Positions 30,561 through 39,926 of a DNA stretch of 64,000 nucleotides are shown here, one piece after another. Made by a program: the position numbers and the translations under genes. Numbering within the stretch: the stretch's first letter is position 1; each line of letters begins with the position of its first letter. Source of the DNA: Acidobacteriota bacterium. Lineage in GTDB: Bacteria > Acidobacteriota > Terriglobia > Terriglobales > Acidobacteriaceae. A model generated the notes under the pieces. It did no database searches, was not told the origin of the DNA, and saw only the letters and a program-made list of their open reading frames with translations. The stretch spans positions 1 through 64,000 of the forward strand of contig JAJZIJ010000005.1 in the NCBI GenBank assembly GCA_021810625.1, given 5' to 3'.

Positions 30561-32171
30561 GTGGATTTTTTCCGTAGAGATTTTTTGAAACTGGCTGGCG
30601 CGGGTGTTGCCGGAGCGGCGACAACCATGCAGACATCCGGCGCGATTGCCGATGCCAGCGCAGGGCACAGCCAGAGCATCGACGGTCGATTCGATGTGCG
30701 GGCGTATGGGGCCAAGGGGGATGGCCATACCATCGACACGCCTGCGGTAAACCGCGCCATTGCAGCCGCCAGCGCAGCCGGAGGCGGCATTGTCTACTTT
30801 CAGGCCGGAACCTATGCGTGCTATTCCATTCATCTGAAGAGCCATGTTGCGTTGTATCTGGAAGCGGGCGCCACGATTCTGGCCGCATCCACGCCGCTGG
30901 AAGGAACGACCAGCGGCGGCTACGATGCTGCCGAACCCAACGCGCCGTGGGCGGCATATCAGGATTATGGGCACAACCACCGGCACAACAGCTTGATCTG
31001 GGGTGAAAACATTCACGATGTCGCGATCCTGGGTTCTGGGCTGATCTGGGGCAAAGGTCTCAGCCGAGGTTGGAGTACGGAGAAGCCGCTGGCTGAATCT
31101 CCCGGCGTGGGCAACAAAGCCATTACCCTGAAAAATTGCCATAACGTGTTGCTGCGCGATTTTTCGATTCTGCAGGGCGGACATTTCGGCATTCTGGTTA
31201 CAGGCGTGGACAACCTCACCATCGACAATCTCAAGATCGACACCAACCGCGATGGCATGGATATCGACTGCTGCCGCAATGTGCATATCTCGAACTGCTC
31301 GGTCAATTCGCCGTGGGACGACGGCATCTGCCTAAAGAGTTCCTTCGCCCTGGGCGTCGCGCGCGCCACGGAAAATGTCACCATATCGAATTGCTACGTG
31401 ACGGGAGCCTATAAGATGGGCACGCTGCTCGACGGCACGTTTCAAAAATTTTCGTCGGAACAAAATATCCCCCAAACGGGCCGCATTAAGTGCGGCACGG
31501 AATCGAATGGTGGATTCAGAAATATCGTCATTTCCAACTGCGTTCTTGAAGGCTGTCATGGACTGGCGCTGGAAACGGTGGACGGCGCGTTGCTGGAGGA
31601 CATCAGCATCACAAATATCACGATGCGCGATATCGTCAGCTCGCCGCTGTTCTTGCGGCTTGGCCGCCGGATGCGCGGCCCAAAGGGAGTTCCCGTTGGC
31701 CACTTGCGGCGCATTTTGATCAGCAATATCGTTTGCTCCAACGCAGCCGCGCATCCAGGGTCGATCCTGAGCGGAATTCCCGGCCATGCCATTGAAGACG
31801 TAAAGCTGAGCGATATTTTCATCCAACATCAGGGGGGAGCTTTGAAGACGCAGGCGGCCATGCAGCCTCCTGAGTTGGAGGCGGAATATCCAGGGCCGGA
31901 CATGTTTGGCCCCGTGCCGTCACATGGATTTTTTCTGCGCCACATACGGAATCTGGATATGAGCCATATCGAAATCGCCCCCATGCACCCGGACATGCGA
32001 CCCGCATTCGCGCTGGAAGACGTGGCCAATGCAACCTTCTTTCAAGTGCAGACACCTCGCAGCGCGGGCGTTCCTGTTTTTTCCCTGCGACAGGTGGATG
32101 GGTTCCGTGTTGCTTTCAGTCAGGGAGTTCCCGATACGCAATTGACTCAGGCTGAGAATACGGCGTTGTAG
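30561..32171 (+). CDS. Tat-exported GH28 polygalacturonase-like glycoside hydrolase
   Basis: 536-residue enzyme with right-handed beta-helix fold, predicted to cleave galacturonan or related rhamnogalacturonan outside the cytoplasm. The N-terminus RRDFLKLAGAGVAGA is a twin-arginine signal. GH28 landmarks: FDVRAYGAKGDG, NRDGMDIDCC, WDDGICLKS and GRIKCGTES. I choose GTG 30561, after GGAAGGGGTGAG, so that the twin-arginine segment is at the start; an ATG at 30531 is also possible. Confidence 0.88.
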   Translation: MDFFRRDFLKLAGAGVAGAATTMQTSGAIADASAGHSQSIDGRFDVRAYGAKGDGHTIDTPAVNRAIAAASAAGGGIVYFQAGTYACYSIHLKSHVALYLEAGATILAASTPLEGTTSGGYDAAEPNAPWAAYQDYGHNHRHNSLIWGENIHDVAILGSGLIWGKGLSRGWSTEKPLAESPGVGNKAITLKNCHNVLLRDFSILQGGHFGILVTGVDNLTIDNLKIDTNRDGMDIDCCRNVHISNCSVNSPWDDGICLKSSFALGVARATENVTISNCYVTGAYKMGTLLDGTFQKFSSEQNIPQTGRIKCGTESNGGFRNIVISNCVLEGCHGLALETVDGALLEDISITNITMRDIVSSPLFLRLGRRMRGPKGVPVGHLRRILISNIVCSNAAAHPGSILSGIPGHAIEDVKLSDIFIQHQGGALKTQAAMQPPELEAEYPGPDMFGPVPSHGFFLRHIRNLDMSHIEIAPMHPDMRPAFALEDVANATFFQVQTPRSAGVPVFSLRQVDGFRVAFSQGVPDTQLTQAENTAL

Positions 32172-32270
32172 CTGAACCGGAGTGTCGTTGTCTGCTATCC
32201 TCAACGTAATTCCTGCTTGTTTGGTGTCCGGTGGGACGGTCGCAGAAATCGTATAAGGTGAGAGAAAAAC

Positions 32271-33347
32271 GTGCCCAATCAGCGCGAAGTCCGTTGGTCA
32301 CAACTCAAGGTCGGTTCGCTGGTGGTTGCCTCCGCCCTGGCGCTGGCCTTGCTCATCACCCTGATGGCGGATTCGATGGGCGGACTGTTTCATCCCCGGA
32401 TCACGGTGTATGCCTATTTTGAAAACGCCTTCGGCCTGGAGACGGGCGCGCCGGTCAATCTGCATGGAGTCACCATTGGCTCGGTCAAAAAAATGCGCAT
32501 TGACCCGGCGCGCCCACGCACGCCGGTCGAAGCCACCATGCGCATCAGTACCCGTTACATCCAGGCGCTGCACAAGGATTCCGTGGTGTCTCTGAATACG
32601 GTGGGCGTGCTGGGCGATACCGTGGTCGATATCGACAGCACCAACGCCGTCGGCCCTCGTCTGGCCAATGGCGATGAACTGGCCGTTGCGCAAGAGCCGA
32701 ACATCCAGGATGTCATCAAGTCCAGCCAGAGTACCATCCAGCAGGTCAATGCGATCCTCACCAAGCTGAATGCCATGACGGACGTCTTGGGCACCGGACA
32801 TGGAACACTCGGGCTTCTGCTCCACAACCCGCAGATGTACAACGAGGCCGTTACGACCCTCACCGACATGCAACGGGTGGCCGACAAGATCAACAATGGT
32901 CAGGGATCCCTGGGCAAGTTGATCAACGATGATACGTTTTACGATCATGCCAATGACGCCGTTACGCGGATGCAGCACATTGCCGACGAAATCGATCAGG
33001 GACATGGCAGCATGGGGAAATTGCTCCGCGACGATTCTTTGTATAACAACCTGAACCAGACGGCAGTCAAAGCCAACCAGTTGATGGACGATATTCAGGA
33101 TGGCCGAGGCTCCCTGGGGGTGTTGATCAAGGATCCAGAATTTGCCCGCAAATTGAACGATACGGTCAACCAGATGAACACCCTTCTGACTCGTCTGAAC
33201 ACGGGGCAAGGGTCGGCAGGGAAAATGCTGCAAGACCCCGCCTTGTACAACAACAGCGAGCAAACCATGCAGGATGCTCATGATCTACTGGTGGCGATAC
33301 GGAAAAATCCCAAGCAATATCTCAGCTTCCGGGTCAGAATTTTTTGA
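32271..33347 (+). CDS. MlaD/Mce-domain protein with 34-residue repeats
   Basis: 358 residues: one N-terminal transmembrane anchor (about 16-33), an MCE/MlaD domain (about 43-120, with GLETGAPVNLHGVTIGSV), then an alpha-helical tail. The tail holds five repeats spaced exactly 34 residues (G176, G210, G244, G278, G312), each with GxGSLGKL followed by an acidic DDxxY. MlaD proteins bind phospholipids and form hexamers for lipid transport across the periplasm; the partner permease and ATPase (MlaE, MlaF) are not next to it. GTG start, after AAGGTGAGAG. Confidence 0.85.
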   Translation: MPNQREVRWSQLKVGSLVVASALALALLITLMADSMGGLFHPRITVYAYFENAFGLETGAPVNLHGVTIGSVKKMRIDPARPRTPVEATMRISTRYIQALHKDSVVSLNTVGVLGDTVVDIDSTNAVGPRLANGDELAVAQEPNIQDVIKSSQSTIQQVNAILTKLNAMTDVLGTGHGTLGLLLHNPQMYNEAVTTLTDMQRVADKINNGQGSLGKLINDDTFYDHANDAVTRMQHIADEIDQGHGSMGKLLRDDSLYNNLNQTAVKANQLMDDIQDGRGSLGVLIKDPEFARKLNDTVNQMNTLLTRLNTGQGSAGKMLQDPALYNNSEQTMQDAHDLLVAIRKNPKQYLSFRVRIF

Positions 33348-33567
33348 TGGGCGCCGTTTTCATCGCCGCCCACGCAATACAAATCTCCAGCCAGCGATTG
33401 CGCCCGCTTTACCCTGTTTCTGATCCCTGCCTCCGAATCCCCAATAGGCATCGGCTGGCATAAACACTTCCCGGCTTTTACAATTGGGACAGGAAGCAAT
33501 CCCACAGATGAAACGCTGCCTATGGCAGCCCTCGCGCGGGTAACGCGCCAGAGGATCAAGGATGCAC

Positions 33568-34869
33568 ATGAAGTTTTGGAAATATGGCCGCGTTGTTCTG
33601 GCCTTAATCGTGTCGCTTGGAATGGGCCTCAGCTTTATCGCTTGTGGCACGTATACCATCGGGTACCTGTACGCAACCGCAAATGGAATTGCGACAGCCA
33701 TCCCCGGCCAGCAATTGAATCAGATTGCCGGCTACAAAATCGATCATGATTTTGGATACCTGACACCCATTACGGGGTCGCCGTTCCCGTCCAACGGCAA
33801 CAAGCCGGTGCAGGCAGTCATCCTGCCTGCGGGCCAGTTGATGGCTGTTCTCAACAAAGGGTCGGGCAGCGTTTCGATGTACAGCATCGGTGGCTCTGGC
33901 GTGCTTACCTTTCAGGGCAACTATTACACCTCTGGCAGCAACCCGGTCTCGCTGACGTTAAGCCCCGGTGGAGGGTATCTGTTTGCTGCGGATCAGATCG
34001 CCCCTGATGGCTCCGGGCGTGGCGACATCACTGTATTTCAGGTGAATCCGAACACGGGCAAGCTGACGCTGATCACCAACCAGAACACCTTCAACACGAA
34101 TGGGCAGCAGTTGCCGTATTTTGAGGTGAACTACAAGCCCGTGCAGGTTGTCTTTACCAGCGGATTCCTGTTCACGCTGGATCAGGGGTATGCGCCGGGA
34201 GCGACTATCGTTCCGGCCTCAGGGGGAAACCCGGCGATTACCTGCAACGCACAATGCAATCCAGATGTCTTCCCTTATCAATTCAACAATGCCACCGGGC
34301 AGTTGGTGTTGACGCAGAACCAGCCGCTACAAACCGGATCGGCTCCGGGCGCGCTGAGCACAATGGCTATTTCCGCAAGTGGACAGTACCTCTATCTTGC
34401 GGATACGGTCGCCAATCAGATTCTTCCCTTTACGGTCAGCAATACCGGCGCGCTGCAAGCCCTGGTCGGCGGACCGGTGAACAACGCCACGGCGGCGATC
34501 AATCCAGATGCAATTACATCCAACAGCAATTCAAAGTTCCTCTATGTGGCGAATTTTGGCCCCAACTCCATCAACGCGCCGAACAGCACGATTACGGCCT
34601 ATACCATCAACCCAGCCAATGGGGAGTTGCAATTGATTCCCGGCGCCACTTCGAGTCAAAACGGCTCCTTCCCTGCTGGCTCCGGCCCCATCTGGATGGT
34701 AGAGGATCCCTCGGATCAATATCTGTACGTTGCCAACTTCAATGACAGCACCATCACCGGCAGCATCATTGACGCGAATACCGGACAGCTTGCTCCATTG
34801 TTTCGTGGAGTTGTAACCAACGCCCCCCTGCAACCAAATTATCTGGTCGTATCGGGACGAGTGTTCTAG
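33568..34869 (+). CDS. YncE-like beta-propeller lipoprotein, copy 1
   Basis: 433 residues. A lipoprotein signal peptide (MKFWKYGRVVLALIVSLG, lipobox LSFIAC) leads into a seven-bladed propeller of the lactonase/YncE type, with repeated blade signatures such as GQYLYLADTVANQI and SKFLYVANFGPNS. The start MKFWKYGR is chosen by comparison with the two paralogues beside it; an ATG two codons earlier exists. Such proteins are numerous in acidobacteria. The substrate or partner is unknown; enzymatic lactonase activity is not shown. Confidence 0.8.
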   Translation: MKFWKYGRVVLALIVSLGMGLSFIACGTYTIGYLYATANGIATAIPGQQLNQIAGYKIDHDFGYLTPITGSPFPSNGNKPVQAVILPAGQLMAVLNKGSGSVSMYSIGGSGVLTFQGNYYTSGSNPVSLTLSPGGGYLFAADQIAPDGSGRGDITVFQVNPNTGKLTLITNQNTFNTNGQQLPYFEVNYKPVQVVFTSGFLFTLDQGYAPGATIVPASGGNPAITCNAQCNPDVFPYQFNNATGQLVLTQNQPLQTGSAPGALSTMAISASGQYLYLADTVANQILPFTVSNTGALQALVGGPVNNATAAINPDAITSNSNSKFLYVANFGPNSINAPNSTITAYTINPANGELQLIPGATSSQNGSFPAGSGPIWMVEDPSDQYLYVANFNDSTITGSIIDANTGQLAPLFRGVVTNAPLQPNYLVVSGRVF

Positions 34870-34941
34870 GCGGTTCTCGAATATGAAGTACACGCAATAT
34901 GGGAACTTGGGAATAACTCCCAAAATAGAAACCTGCGACGG

Positions 34942-34987
34942 ACGCGCAGCCCTTGAATCGTTTTTCGGTCGGGGACAAAGGAAACGC
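34942..34987 (+). repeat. Shared 46-nt leader, copy 1
   Basis: The 46 bases before the second lipoprotein gene match those before the third: ACGCGCAGCCCTTGA, then a variable T-rich core, then GGTCGGGGACAAAGGAAACG. The shared Shine-Dalgarno AAAGGAAA lies inside. This is either the trace of a tandem gene duplication or a conserved translational leader. Confidence 0.7.
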
Positions 34988-36274
34988 ATGAAGTGGAGTC
35001 AATATGGCCGGATCACGTTAGCCCTGGTTGCGTCTCTGGCTTTGGGACTTAGCATTACCGCCTGCAATCCAAGTTATACCCTTGGTTTCGTCTACGACCT
35101 GTCGGCGAAGAGCAATCCAGGACAGATCAGCGCTTACAAAATCGACAGCGTTTCTGGCGCGCTTACCCCCTCCGCCAATTCTCCGTTCTCCTCCGGCGGT
35201 CAATATCCCATCGCGAGCGTTGTGGACAACCGGAGCAAGTGGCTCTATGTACTGAATGAAGTGAGCAACTCGCTGGTTCAGTTTAGCATTGCATTGGGTG
35301 GCGACATTCAACCTCTGAACACCTACAGCACGCCGGGCACCTATCCCATTGCGATGACCATTGACACGCAAAGCAGATTTCTATTTGTGGTCGATTCCTT
35401 CGCGCCCGCCTTCAACGCGCAGGTTGCCAGCGCGCGCGCCAACGGAACACTAACATCCCCCGCCGTCGCTCCCATAAGTCCCCCCGCAGTTCCCTTTGCC
35501 ACCTACGGATGCGTGGCCGTCTATCCCATTTCTTTTGCGGATGGCAGCCTGGGGCCAGCCGTTACCGATCCTGTTTCCGGGCAGAGCTGCTTCCCGCTCA
35601 ATGGGTCGCAGCCGATTCAGGGATCGCAGCCTATCGGCGTTACCGTGACGGCATTTGTAAATTATCTCTATGTCGCCGATCAGAACACGCACACGGTTTA
35701 CGGCTACTCGGTCAATTACTCGAATGGCGTTCTGACGGCTTTTCCTGCAAACACGAACAGCTTCCAGGCGGGAGTCAAACCCAGCGCCATCACCAGCGAT
35801 GCGACCGGGCGATTCATCTATGTTACCGACGAGTACTCCAACCAGTTGCTTGGCTATAACATTCAGAACGATGGTTCGCTGCAACCCCAGTTGAACGGCC
35901 CCTTTGCCACCGATTTGTATCCCGATGGTATGGTCGTTGATCCGCGTGGCCTCTTCCTCTACGTTACGAACTACAACTCCGACGACGTGCGGGCGTATGC
36001 CATTGATCCCGCCACGGGCAATCCAACGGGAGTCTCCGGCGGAGGGGACTATGGGGTCGGCACTGGGCCGACGTGTATTTCCATTGAGACGGCATACGGA
36101 CGCTACGTGTACATATCCGACAATCTGGACAACACGGTCAGCGGCTATGAATTGAATCCCCATACCGGGGTTCTTACTTTGGTTCTGAATACGCCCTTTG
36201 CAGCAGGTGGCGCTCCAACCTGCCTGTCCACTGCCGCCAGCGGTACCCACCCGATAGAAAATATCACGCCATAA
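34988..36274 (+). CDS. YncE-like beta-propeller lipoprotein, copy 2
   Basis: 428 residues. Signal peptide MKWSQYGRITLALVASLA with lipobox LSITAC. The propeller blades show KWLYVLNEVSN, NYLYVADQNTHTVYGYS, RFIYVTDEYSNQLLGYN and GLFLYVTNYNSDDVRAY. The first 75 bases of the gene and the leader are nearly the same as in copy 3, so the two arose by duplication. AAAGGAAACGC precedes the ATG. The frame upstream to 34883 is not used. Confidence 0.8.
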   Translation: MKWSQYGRITLALVASLALGLSITACNPSYTLGFVYDLSAKSNPGQISAYKIDSVSGALTPSANSPFSSGGQYPIASVVDNRSKWLYVLNEVSNSLVQFSIALGGDIQPLNTYSTPGTYPIAMTIDTQSRFLFVVDSFAPAFNAQVASARANGTLTSPAVAPISPPAVPFATYGCVAVYPISFADGSLGPAVTDPVSGQSCFPLNGSQPIQGSQPIGVTVTAFVNYLYVADQNTHTVYGYSVNYSNGVLTAFPANTNSFQAGVKPSAITSDATGRFIYVTDEYSNQLLGYNIQNDGSLQPQLNGPFATDLYPDGMVVDPRGLFLYVTNYNSDDVRAYAIDPATGNPTGVSGGGDYGVGTGPTCISIETAYGRYVYISDNLDNTVSGYELNPHTGVLTLVLNTPFAAGGAPTCLSTAASGTHPIENITP

Positions 36275-36292
36275 TCAACGTGAGGCTTGGCA

Positions 36293-36345
36293 ATCTCCGA
36301 TAGGAACAAGGCTCGCGTTGCGCGAGCCTTGTTCCTATCGGAGAT
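36293..36345 (+). terminator. Very long terminator hairpin after lipoprotein copy 2
   Basis: A perfect 25-bp stem (36293-36317 with 36321-36345) with a 3-base TTG loop, starting 19 bases after the stop codon. The T-tract is poor. The stem is much longer than usual intrinsic terminators. Confidence 0.8.
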
Positions 36346-36504
36346 CTAAAAATTCTGGGAGGAGAGCGCAGGGTGACTCTTCGTGAGGCGGCCATCGGGC
36401 GAAAATTTCCAGTGCAGGTTGCAGTTTTCCGCGCCCTCACTGGCGCAAGCGCGTGGACGCTTTTACAATGATAAATGGGAACAAACCCAAACTAGCAAAT
36501 TGCA

Positions 36505-36550
36505 ACGCGCAGCCCTTGAGCCATTTTGAGGTCGGGGACAAAGGAAACGC
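36505..36550 (+). repeat. Shared 46-nt leader, copy 2
   Basis: Counterpart of the 46 bases at 34942-34987, directly before the ATG of lipoprotein copy 3. The ends are the same; only the T-rich core differs. Confidence 0.7.
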
Positions 36551-37798
36551 ATGAAGTGGAGTCAATATGGCCGGATCACTTTGGCCTTGGTTGCGTCCCT
36601 GGCTCTGGGACTCAGCATTACCGCCTGCAATCCAAGCTTCAGTCTCGGCTTCGTCTATGCTTTGACGGCGAGTCATTCGGTAGGACTCATCAACGCCTAT
36701 ACCATCGACAGCGTTTCTGGTGCCATCACGCAGGTGGCCAACTCCCCATTCCCTTCCGGTGGGGAATACCCCATTGCCGATGCCCTGGACAACCGAAACA
36801 AATGGCTGTACGTCATCCATGAGATGGACAACGCCGTGGTGGAGTTTGCCATCGGCATTGACGGCAAGCTCTATCAACAGCACACATACAACTCGCCGGG
36901 CACCTATCCGATTGCCGTGGCCATTGATCCGCAAAGCAAGTTTCTATTTGTCCTCGATTCCTTCGCGCCAAAATTCAATACCATTGGCGCGGTCGCGCCG
37001 AACGTCAATCCCATTGCGGCCAACCCGCCCACCTACGGATGCGTGGCCGTCTATCCCATTACATATGCGGATGGCAGCCTGGGCACACCTATTACCGATC
37101 CTGTTTCCGGAGAAAGCTGTTTCCCGCTCAATGGATCGCAGCCGATTCAAGGATCTCAACCCATTGGCATTACGGCGACGGCATCCGCAAATTATCTCTA
37201 TGTCGCCGATCAGGGCTTGCACACGATCTATGGCTACTCCGTCAACTACGCGAATGGGGTTCTGACAGCGATGGGCGCGAACAACTTCCCCGCAGGAGTT
37301 GAGCCAAGCGCCATTATTAGTGATGCCACCGGAAAGTTTGTGTATGTCACCGACCAATCCGCCAACCAGTTGCTTGGCTACAACGTTCAAGCCAATGGCG
37401 CGCTGCAACCCATGCCCAACAGCCCATTTGTTACGGGGAAGTATCCCGACGGCATGGCCATTGATCCGCGCAACCTCTTTCTGTATGTGACCAATTTCAA
37501 CTCCAATACCGTGCGGGAGTACACCATTGATCCCACCACCGGCGTTCCCACAGGAATCCCTGGCAATCTGAGCTATGGAACCGGAACTGGCCCGACGTGC
37601 ATCTCCGTCGAATCAGCGTATGGACGCTTTGTCTATGTATCCAACTATCTGGATAGCTCGGTAAGCGGCTTTGAACTGGATCCACAGACAGGCGCTCTGG
37701 TGCAAATTCTCGATAGCCCTGCCGCCACGAACAAAGACCCAACCTGCGTGGCTGCCGCTGCCAACGCAACGCACCCGGTACCCAGCGTCACGCCGTAA
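36551..37798 (+). CDS. YncE-like beta-propeller lipoprotein, copy 3
   Basis: 415 residues, closest to copy 2 over its whole length: same signal peptide and lipobox LSITAC, the same CFPLNGSQPIQGSQPIG insert, and blade motifs such as KWLYVIHEMDN and NLFLYVTNFNSNTVREY. Like copy 2 it should be anchored to a membrane by its N-terminal Cys. Its function is unknown beyond the fold. Confidence 0.8.
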   Translation: MKWSQYGRITLALVASLALGLSITACNPSFSLGFVYALTASHSVGLINAYTIDSVSGAITQVANSPFPSGGEYPIADALDNRNKWLYVIHEMDNAVVEFAIGIDGKLYQQHTYNSPGTYPIAVAIDPQSKFLFVLDSFAPKFNTIGAVAPNVNPIAANPPTYGCVAVYPITYADGSLGTPITDPVSGESCFPLNGSQPIQGSQPIGITATASANYLYVADQGLHTIYGYSVNYANGVLTAMGANNFPAGVEPSAIISDATGKFVYVTDQSANQLLGYNVQANGALQPMPNSPFVTGKYPDGMAIDPRNLFLYVTNFNSNTVREYTIDPTTGVPTGIPGNLSYGTGTGPTCISVESAYGRFVYVSNYLDSSVSGFELDPQTGALVQILDSPAATNKDPTCVAAAANATHPVPSVTP

Positions 37799-37810
37799 AC
37801 GAACGGCCAT

Positions 37811-37857
37811 TTCCGAGTGAACAAGGCCCGCATTCTGCGGGCCTTGTTCACTCGGAA
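37811..37857. terminator. Long terminator between copy 3 and the acyltransferase
   Basis: A perfect 22-bp stem (37811-37832 with 37836-37857) with a 3-base TTC loop, 12 bases after the lipoprotein stop and 37 bases before the end of the convergent acyltransferase gene. It can serve both strands. Confidence 0.8.
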
Positions 37858-37894
37858 TTTCTCGCAGCCCATATCTATCCGTACATCCCACGCA

Positions 37895-39004
37895 TCAAAG
37901 CGAGGGAAGTATCCGCTGCATCCAGCCGCGCCCCGGCTGCTCCACCCAGCGATAGGCCGCCAGAGCCGCCAACTCCAGCAGCAGATACGAAATCCAGGGA
38001 TCCCATCGCGCAATGTGCAGGGCTGCCAGCAAGCCTGGTGTATGAATCCATCGCCACAGATTGAAGTGCAGCATGTAGAGACAATAGCTGGCCTCTCCAA
38101 TCACCACAAGCGGGCGCAAGGAGAGAAAACCCGCCAGCGGATGGCTTCCGGCCAGACCCAGAATCATCGCGCCGAACAGCGGAGCCAGCAGGCCATTGTG
38201 CGTCAGCAGAAACGGTAGCCGATCTCCCTGTTGCAGCGCCGCAAAAATCATCAGCAACGATCCGAGCGCGAGCGCGAAGCGCATGTTGTCCGAGAGGCGC
38301 AGGCGGTCATTCAACTGAGAAAGAACGATCCCAAACAAAAATGCCGGCACATGGGGCAGCGGCGTCAGTTTGATGGCGCGCAGCCAGTATCCATTGGAGT
38401 AGCGATTGATCGGCGCAATGCCATCGGGATGCAGCACCATGTACGTCAGCGGAAGCACCAGCGCCGCCAGCCAGAGCAATCCCAACAGCAGTGCCAGCTT
38501 GCGTCGGCTGCTGGGCCATCTCCGAAGGAGCAGCCAGGGAAACAGCAGATAAAAGATGACCTCGCAGGAGAGCGTCCACGCGGGCGTATTCCAGAATGTC
38601 GCCAGCAGCGGACTTGCGCCCTGCAACATCAACGGAGTCAGGGTCAGACCCTGCCAAAAATGCGCGCGCGTCTGGTACTGCCACTCCAGTTGCAGGATCG
38701 GCAGGGAGATCAGCAGCCCCAGCACATAGATCGGATACAGTCGCGTCAGCCGGGTTTGCCAGAATTCGCGCACCCGGAAGCGGCCCTGCGCCTGCCGATC
38801 CGTGTAGTTGTAGGTCAGAATAAAGCCGGAGAGGATAAAGAAAAAATCGACGCCAACGTAGCCGTTACTCATCATCGGAGCCAGCGGCCCGAACCAGGCC
38901 GGATTTCCGAAATGAAAGAAGACGATGTTCGCCGCAGCAAAAGCTCGCAACCCCGTCAAGGCGGGCAGCATGGGGCGACGTACAACAGAAGTGGCTGCAC
39001 CCAT
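37895..39004 (-). CDS. Acyltransferase 3 family membrane protein
   Basis: 369 residues with about ten membrane helices. LTGLRAFAAANIVFFHFG supplies the catalytic His, and GYVGVDFFFILSGFILTY plus the RLTRLYPIYVLGLL segment are typical of OafA/YrhL proteins, which acylate surface polysaccharides or other exported glycans. The target is unknown. It follows pyrH on the same strand with only 21 bases between, so the two may be co-transcribed. Confidence 0.9.
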   Translation of the reverse strand: MGAATSVVRRPMLPALTGLRAFAAANIVFFHFGNPAWFGPLAPMMSNGYVGVDFFFILSGFILTYNYTDRQAQGRFRVREFWQTRLTRLYPIYVLGLLISLPILQLEWQYQTRAHFWQGLTLTPLMLQGASPLLATFWNTPAWTLSCEVIFYLLFPWLLLRRWPSSRRKLALLLGLLWLAALVLPLTYMVLHPDGIAPINRYSNGYWLRAIKLTPLPHVPAFLFGIVLSQLNDRLRLSDNMRFALALGSLLMIFAALQQGDRLPFLLTHNGLLAPLFGAMILGLAGSHPLAGFLSLRPLVVIGEASYCLYMLHFNLWRWIHTPGLLAALHIARWDPWISYLLLELAALAAYRWVEQPGRGWMQRILPSL

Positions 39005-39025
39005 AATGTACCGCGGTCGCTCCAG

Positions 39026-39730
39026 TTATGCCGTGACCAGGGAGCCGACTTTTTCGCCCGCGATAACGCGGCAAATGTTTCCCTGTTCGTTCATGCTAAA
39101 GATAATCATGGGCAGGCTGTTGTCTTTGCACAGACTGACCGCAGTCATATCCATCACGCGCAGATTGCGTTGCAGGATTTCCATGTAGGTAATCTCTTCA
39201 AACTTTATCGCTGTTTTATCGAGTACAGGATCGGCGTTGTAGACCCCATCCACCTTGGTCGCCTTCAGTAAAACGTCGGCTTTGATCTCCATCGCCCGCA
39301 GCGCGGCGGCAGTGTCGGTAGAGAAAAACGGATTGCCCGTCCCCGCCGCAAAGATCACCACGCGGCCTTTTTCCAGATGCCGAATCGCCCGACGGCGAAT
39401 ATATGGCTCGGCCACCTGATGCATGGCGATGGCGCTCATCACGCGACAATGTACATCGCGCTTTTCGAGAGCATCCTGAATGGCCAGCGCGTTGATAACC
39501 GTGGCCAACATGCCCATGTGATCGGCGGAGACGCGCTCCATCGCCTGCGCCTGCTCGGCCACGCCGCGAAAAAAGTTTCCGCCGCCAACAACGATGGCGA
39601 TGTCCACGCCCATCGCCCGCACATCGGCAATTTCCCCGGCGATTTCATGCACCCGCGCCACGTTGACGCCAAATCCCTGCCCAGCGGCCAGCGCTTCTCC
39701 AGAAAGTTTCAATAAGACGCGTGTATACAT
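39026..39730 (-). CDS. pyrH: UMP kinase
   Basis: Phosphorylates UMP to UDP in pyrimidine synthesis. 234 residues: [44 protein letters not shown] and VMDMTA are standard hexameric bacterial UMP kinase motifs. I use ATG 39730 ([14 protein letters not shown]), which gives the family length; the frame stays open for a further 127 codons upstream but that part looks non-coding and overlaps the restriction-system promoter. No tsf or frr neighbour is present, unlike the common order. Confidence 0.95.
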   Translation of the reverse strand: MYTRVLLKLSGEALAAGQGFGVNVARVHEIAGEIADVRAMGVDIAIVVGGGNFFRGVAEQAQAMERVSADHMGMLATVINALAIQDALEKRDVHCRVMSAIAMHQVAEPYIRRRAIRHLEKGRVVIFAAGTGNPFFSTDTAAALRAMEIKADVLLKATKVDGVYNADPVLDKTAIKFEEITYMEILQRNLRVMDMTAVSLCKDNSLPMIIFSMNEQGNICRVIAGEKVGSLVTA

Positions 39731-39845
39731 GGCTTCTTGGAGTATCGCACATCGCTTCTGCCGGGGAAATACCGGAAGAACTCGATGCAGGCATCGCGTT
39801 GCTCGGAGTCCGTCCAAGGCGCGCAAGGGGTATAGGGTCAAGACA

Positions 39846-39851
39846 TATAAT
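39846..39851 (+). promoter_or_regulatory. Candidate -10 element for the restriction-modification operon
   Basis: A perfect TATAAT lies 75 bases upstream of the methyltransferase start codon. The -35 region is weak. It is the best promoter candidate in the 196-base gap between pyrH and the methyltransferase gene. Confidence 0.4.
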
Positions 39852-39926
39852 GGGGTACTCTCATGCTCAGAAGGCGGAGCGCTTTGAAAATGCCCCGGAA
39901 AGTGTGGGTGAACGGATTGGATACGA

